Assembly: GCA_944390695.1 (NCBI GenBank)
Contig: CALXQP010000008.1
Span: 1 to 34,423, forward strand
DNA: 34,423 bases
Direction: 5' to 3'
From: an uncultured Clostridia bacterium
GTDB taxonomy: Bacteria > Bacillota > Clostridia > TANB77 > CAG-508
In this document: piece by piece, positions 33,070 through 34,423 of the stretch
Layout: each line of letters begins with the position of its first letter
How positions within the stretch are numbered: position 1 is the first letter of the stretch
Program-made: the position numbers and the translations under genes
Notes under the pieces: model-generated
Databases searched by the model: none
Seen by the model: the letters and a program-made list of their open reading frames with translations, nothing else
Told to the model about the DNA's origin: nothing

Positions 33070-33630
33070 TTATCGTTCATCAATTTCCTTTTCTTTGTAA
33101 ACATATTTAGCAACTTCACAATTTCCAAGTGCTAAGCCTAATAAAGTATCTTTATCAGGTATTCCATTAAAATAACAATAAACAGGTATACTAATTCCCC
33201 CATGTGCTACTAATAATATTCGTTTATCTTTATATTTTAAGTATATGTCATCGAGAAAGCCATAGACTCTTTGAAAAAAGTCTTTGATATTTTCTGCTTT
33301 ATTATATTGTATATTTTGTTTATAGCTCCAAAATGATTCATAATCAAAATCTGTAGTAGGCATTCCTTCAAATTCGCCAAAATCTCTTTCAGATAACTTT
33401 TCATCTATCAATATTGGGATATTTCTACTATCGTTTATAATATTAGCTGTTTCAACTGCTCTAATTAAAGGTGAACAGAGTATCAAATCAATTTGTTCAT
33501 TTTTTAATTTATCTTTTACATCTTTAGCTTGTTTAATTCCTTTTTCATTTAGTTTAATATCGGCTTTTCCCTGAACTTTCTGAAAAAAATTCCATTCAGT
33601 TTGCCCATGTCTTGTTAATAATATTTCCAT
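33070..33630 (-). CDS. Histidine phosphatase family protein (phosphoglycerate-mutase-like)
   Basis: 186 residues. The N-terminal LLTRHGQTEWN carries the phospho-accepting His8, ERDFGEFEGM follows, and LLVAHGGIS near residue 140 holds the second catalytic histidine. These are the hallmarks of the histidine phosphatase superfamily. Substrates range from phosphoglycerate to cobalamin or sugar phosphates and cannot be read from the sequence. The frame is open to 33678, but the ATG at 33630 has AGGAGG six bases upstream and starts right at the motif, so it is preferred. The upstream gene ends ten bases before it, so the two form an operon. Confidence 0.93.
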   Translation of the reverse strand: MEILLTRHGQTEWNFFQKVQGKADIKLNEKGIKQAKDVKDKLKNEQIDLILCSPLIRAVETANIINDSRNIPILIDEKLSERDFGEFEGMPTTDFDYESFWSYKQNIQYNKAENIKDFFQRVYGFLDDIYLKYKDKRILLVAHGGISIPVYCYFNGIPDKDTLLGLALGNCEVAKYVYKEKEIDER

Positions 33631-33640
33631 ACAAATCCTC

Positions 33641-34423
33641 CTAATATACTTTAAATCCCCTTTTTGTAATAGATGCAACTTGTTTCATCTTACCTTGTAC
33701 TTGACCAGGATATATTTTTAAAATATCTTGGACTGTTTCAGGTATTGGTTTATCACCTGGCACCGTTCCTCTAATTTTTATATCTACATCTATGTCTAGT
33801 ATTTGACCATCTTTAAAACTGTTATTTCCTATTATAATGTTATCCTTACTTATTTTTATATCTGCATTTTTATTTGGTACTTTTTGTCCTAATCCGTGTG
33901 GACTTAGTGTAAAATTTAAATTATCATGTTTAAATCTATTATTATTACTTTTTAAAGGATTTATAAAATATATGTCTTTTCCTGGTGCTGTAAGTAATGC
34001 ATACATTCCTTCTTTCCAGTGACATCCTATACATATAGAATGTTCTGTTGGCATTCCATAATGCTGAATATTTATTACTTTTTTGTCAATTAATTCATTA
34101 AAAGTTTTTTCAATAAAATATTCATTTCTTTTTTCATTAAAATCTTCTAGGAAATGTGCTATATTCCAAAATTTTTTTGCATATTCCCCATCCAAATATC
34201 TTAAATATCTTCCTGTTTCTGGGTCTGTATATGTTTTAATTGAATCATAGTACCAGTTACCTTTTTCTGGGAATAATCCCTCTTTCATATTACCTTCTTT
34301 ATATTCTGCCGCAGAAGCATGGACTACAATATAATAGCCTTCTTCTAAATTTTGTTTTCCATCACAATAGCACAAAGTGCAAAAATGATTTCCTCTATTA
34401 TAATTCCAATCATATGTAGTATC
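33641..34423 (-). CDS. Unknown cysteine-containing protein, 5' end outside the window
   Basis: The reading frame stays open to the right edge, so the start lies beyond it; 260 residues are visible. A TTG at 34375 could start translation but has no ribosome binding site. Visible features are CTLCYC near the visible N-terminus, then VVHASAAEY, and later ICIGCHW. The CxxC-type pairs could bind metal. The C-terminal half (FTLSPHGLGQKVPNKNADIK onward) looks like beta-strand repeats. No signal peptide can be assessed. It is followed immediately by the histidine phosphatase. No family is recognised. Confidence 0.8.
   Translation of the reverse strand, partial: DTTYDWNYNRGNHFCTLCYCDGKQNLEEGYYIVVHASAAEYKEGNMKEGLFPEKGNWYYDSIKTYTDPETGRYLRYLDGEYAKKFWNIAHFLEDFNEKRNEYFIEKTFNELIDKKVINIQHYGMPTEHSICIGCHWKEGMYALLTAPGKDIYFINPLKSNNNRFKHDNLNFTLSPHGLGQKVPNKNADIKISKDNIIIGNNSFKDGQILDIDVDIKIRGTVPGDKPIPETVQDILKIYPGQVQGKMKQVASITKRGFKVY

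Noticed and set aside
1-34423. CRISPR array, insertion sequence or prophage
   Set aside because: No regularly spaced repeats, transposase, integrase or phage structural genes are seen in the window.

Overview
The window comes from a strongly AT-rich, low-GC Gram-positive bacterium, most likely an uncultured or gut-type member of the Clostridia. The evidence is the gene order (dnaG-rpoD; pyrH-frr-uppS-cdsA-rseP), an oxygen-sensitive pyruvate formate-lyase system, purine-rich ribosome binding sites before nearly every gene, and sigma-A type promoters with 17-base spacers. No phage, insertion sequence or CRISPR array is visible. Genus and species cannot be fixed from the sequence alone.

Layout. 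1-2.4 kb: a two-component pair (OmpR-type regulator then sensor kinase, minus strand). 2.5-5.6 kb: rpoD and dnaG, with a cluster of short GGCACCAATTTGAC-like repeats after the rpoD stop. 5.78-5.97 kb: a long imperfect hairpin with its own promoter, best read as a 6S RNA gene. 6-9.2 kb: a membrane protein with a spermidine-synthase-like domain, and aspS. 9.4-13.3 kb: a shortened rseP without a PDZ domain, then cdsA, uppS, frr and pyrH; dxr is missing from its usual place. Two copies of an unclassified structured repeat sit between frr and pyrH, and a third lies at the left edge of the window. 13.5-16.6 kb: pflA and pflB, with a terminator between them. 16.7-18.9 kb: tex, on the plus strand.

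19-30 kb is the accessory region. It holds a response regulator with an HD-GYP output, a small unrecognised 97-residue protein with a hydrophobic tail (opposite strand), a seven-helix PAS histidine kinase, and a 2493-residue nonribosomal peptide synthetase (NRPS) of architecture C-A-T-C-A-T-R. The kinase start lies seven bases after the NRPS stop, and its ribosome binding site is inside the NRPS coding sequence, so the two are almost certainly one operon. This NRPS architecture is known from gut Clostridia and from staphylococcal AusA. It releases dipeptide aldehydes that can act as protease inhibitors or cyclise to pyrazinones. The kinase could therefore sense the product, and the HD-GYP regulator could be its partner; both are inferences.

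30.3-34.4 kb: a membrane-anchored HtrA-type serine protease (divergent from the NRPS), a 49-residue small ORF, a BAX-inhibitor-1 family membrane protein, tRNA-Pro(UGG), a histidine phosphatase, and a cysteine-containing unknown protein that runs off the right edge.
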